From DATDRS01 sp035291605 (GTDB taxonomy: Bacteria > Chloroflexota > Anaerolineae > Anaerolineales > UBA6663), in contig DATDRS010000409.1 in NCBI GenBank assembly GCA_035291605.1, positions 1 to 14,483 on the forward strand: DNA of 14,483 nt. The letters are read 5' to 3'. Positions 14,352-14,483 of the stretch are shown here, piece after piece; position 1 is the stretch's first letter, and each line of letters starts with the position of its first letter. Below the pieces are notes generated by a model. That model ran no database searches and was not told the DNA's origin. It was given only the letters and a program-made list of their open reading frames with translations. Both the position numbers and the translations under genes were made by a program.

Positions 14352-14405
14352 GATGGCAGATGGCGGATGGCTGACAACCAGAGGCTATCTGCCATTTGCT
14401 ATCTG
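14352..14405. repeat. inverted pair of heptamer arrays between tRNA-Gly and tRNA-Cys
   Basis: Three direct 7-base units, GATGGCA, GATGGCG and GATGGCT (14352-14372), are followed after 12 bases by three units in the opposite orientation, CTATCTG, CCATTTG and CTATCTG (14385-14405). The two halves are near reverse complements and could fold into one imperfect hairpin in the tRNA precursor. Confidence 0.7.
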
Positions 14406-14409
14406 ACGC

Positions 14410-14481
14410 GGCGACGTGGCCAAGTGGTAAGGCAAGGGTCTGCAAAACCCTTATTCGGCGGTTCAAATCCGCCCGTCGCCT
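14410..14481 (+). tRNA. tRNA-Cys (anticodon GCA)
   Basis: Acceptor arms GGCGACG / CGTCGCC, anticodon stem AGGGT / ACCCT with loop CTGCAAA (GCA at 14442-14444), T-loop TTCAAAT, discriminator T at 14481, the usual U73 for tRNA-Cys. CCA is not encoded in the two bases left in the window. It lies 67 bases after tRNA-Gly. Confidence 0.96.
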
Positions 14482-14483
14482 CT

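Noticed and set aside
14197..14466. Minus-strand open frame of 89 codons across the tRNA genes
   Set aside because: It is antisense to tRNA-Gly and tRNA-Cys and contains the phrases MGFEPTIFSLARKRS and RTPRFSVACSTN, a well-known false product from translating tRNA genes backwards.

Overview
The window looks like a chromosomal stretch from a high-GC bacterium, most likely a member of the Chloroflexota (Anaerolineae-like). That placement is inference. It rests on the Ala/Arg-rich GC-biased coding, the mix of families (cyclic-nucleotide domain joined to DUF1003, DUF3052, YwaF-type membrane protein, zinc-ribbon protein with a GGSIVGRD-type motif) and degenerate 7-base tandem repeats between genes. 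None of the three tRNA genes encodes its 3' CCA.

Layout. (1) Plus strand, 2-3371: the tail of an unidentified gene, a DUF3052 protein overlapping a small membrane protein by ATGA, then a second run with its own promoter and strong ribosome binding site: cNMP-binding/DUF1003 membrane protein, S51/cyanophycinase-like peptidase and YwaF-like membrane protein. The last three genes touch or overlap, so they are probably co-translated. (2) 3372-5360: a lower-GC islet with two minus-strand genes of unknown function (a three-helix membrane protein and a zinc-ribbon protein) and long non-coding gaps. This is the part least like the rest of the genome. (3) Minus strand, 11243-5361: M24B aminopeptidase (Xaa-Pro type), alpha/beta-hydrolase esterase, MFS transporter (ATGA overlap with the esterase), PAP2 phosphatase with an extra membrane C-terminus, and a large membrane-anchored protein with a helical-repeat middle. 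(4) 11434-11691 plus: a YtxH-like small protein with its own promoter, followed by two hairpins, the second an intrinsic terminator. (5) Minus strand, 14023-11810: an OmpR-type response regulator and its histidine kinase. (6) Plus strand, 14110 to the end: a consensus sigma-70-type promoter driving tRNA-Phe, tRNA-Gly and tRNA-Cys, back to back with the response-regulator promoter.

Most of the window is ordinary housekeeping and accessory content. The points most worth a second look are the period-7 degenerate repeats at three separate places (one has become the C-terminus of the MFS transporter, another forms an inverted pair between two tRNA genes), the low-GC islet, and the unassigned 522-residue membrane protein. 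I saw no clear evidence of a complete new system such as a defence cassette, CRISPR array or retron.
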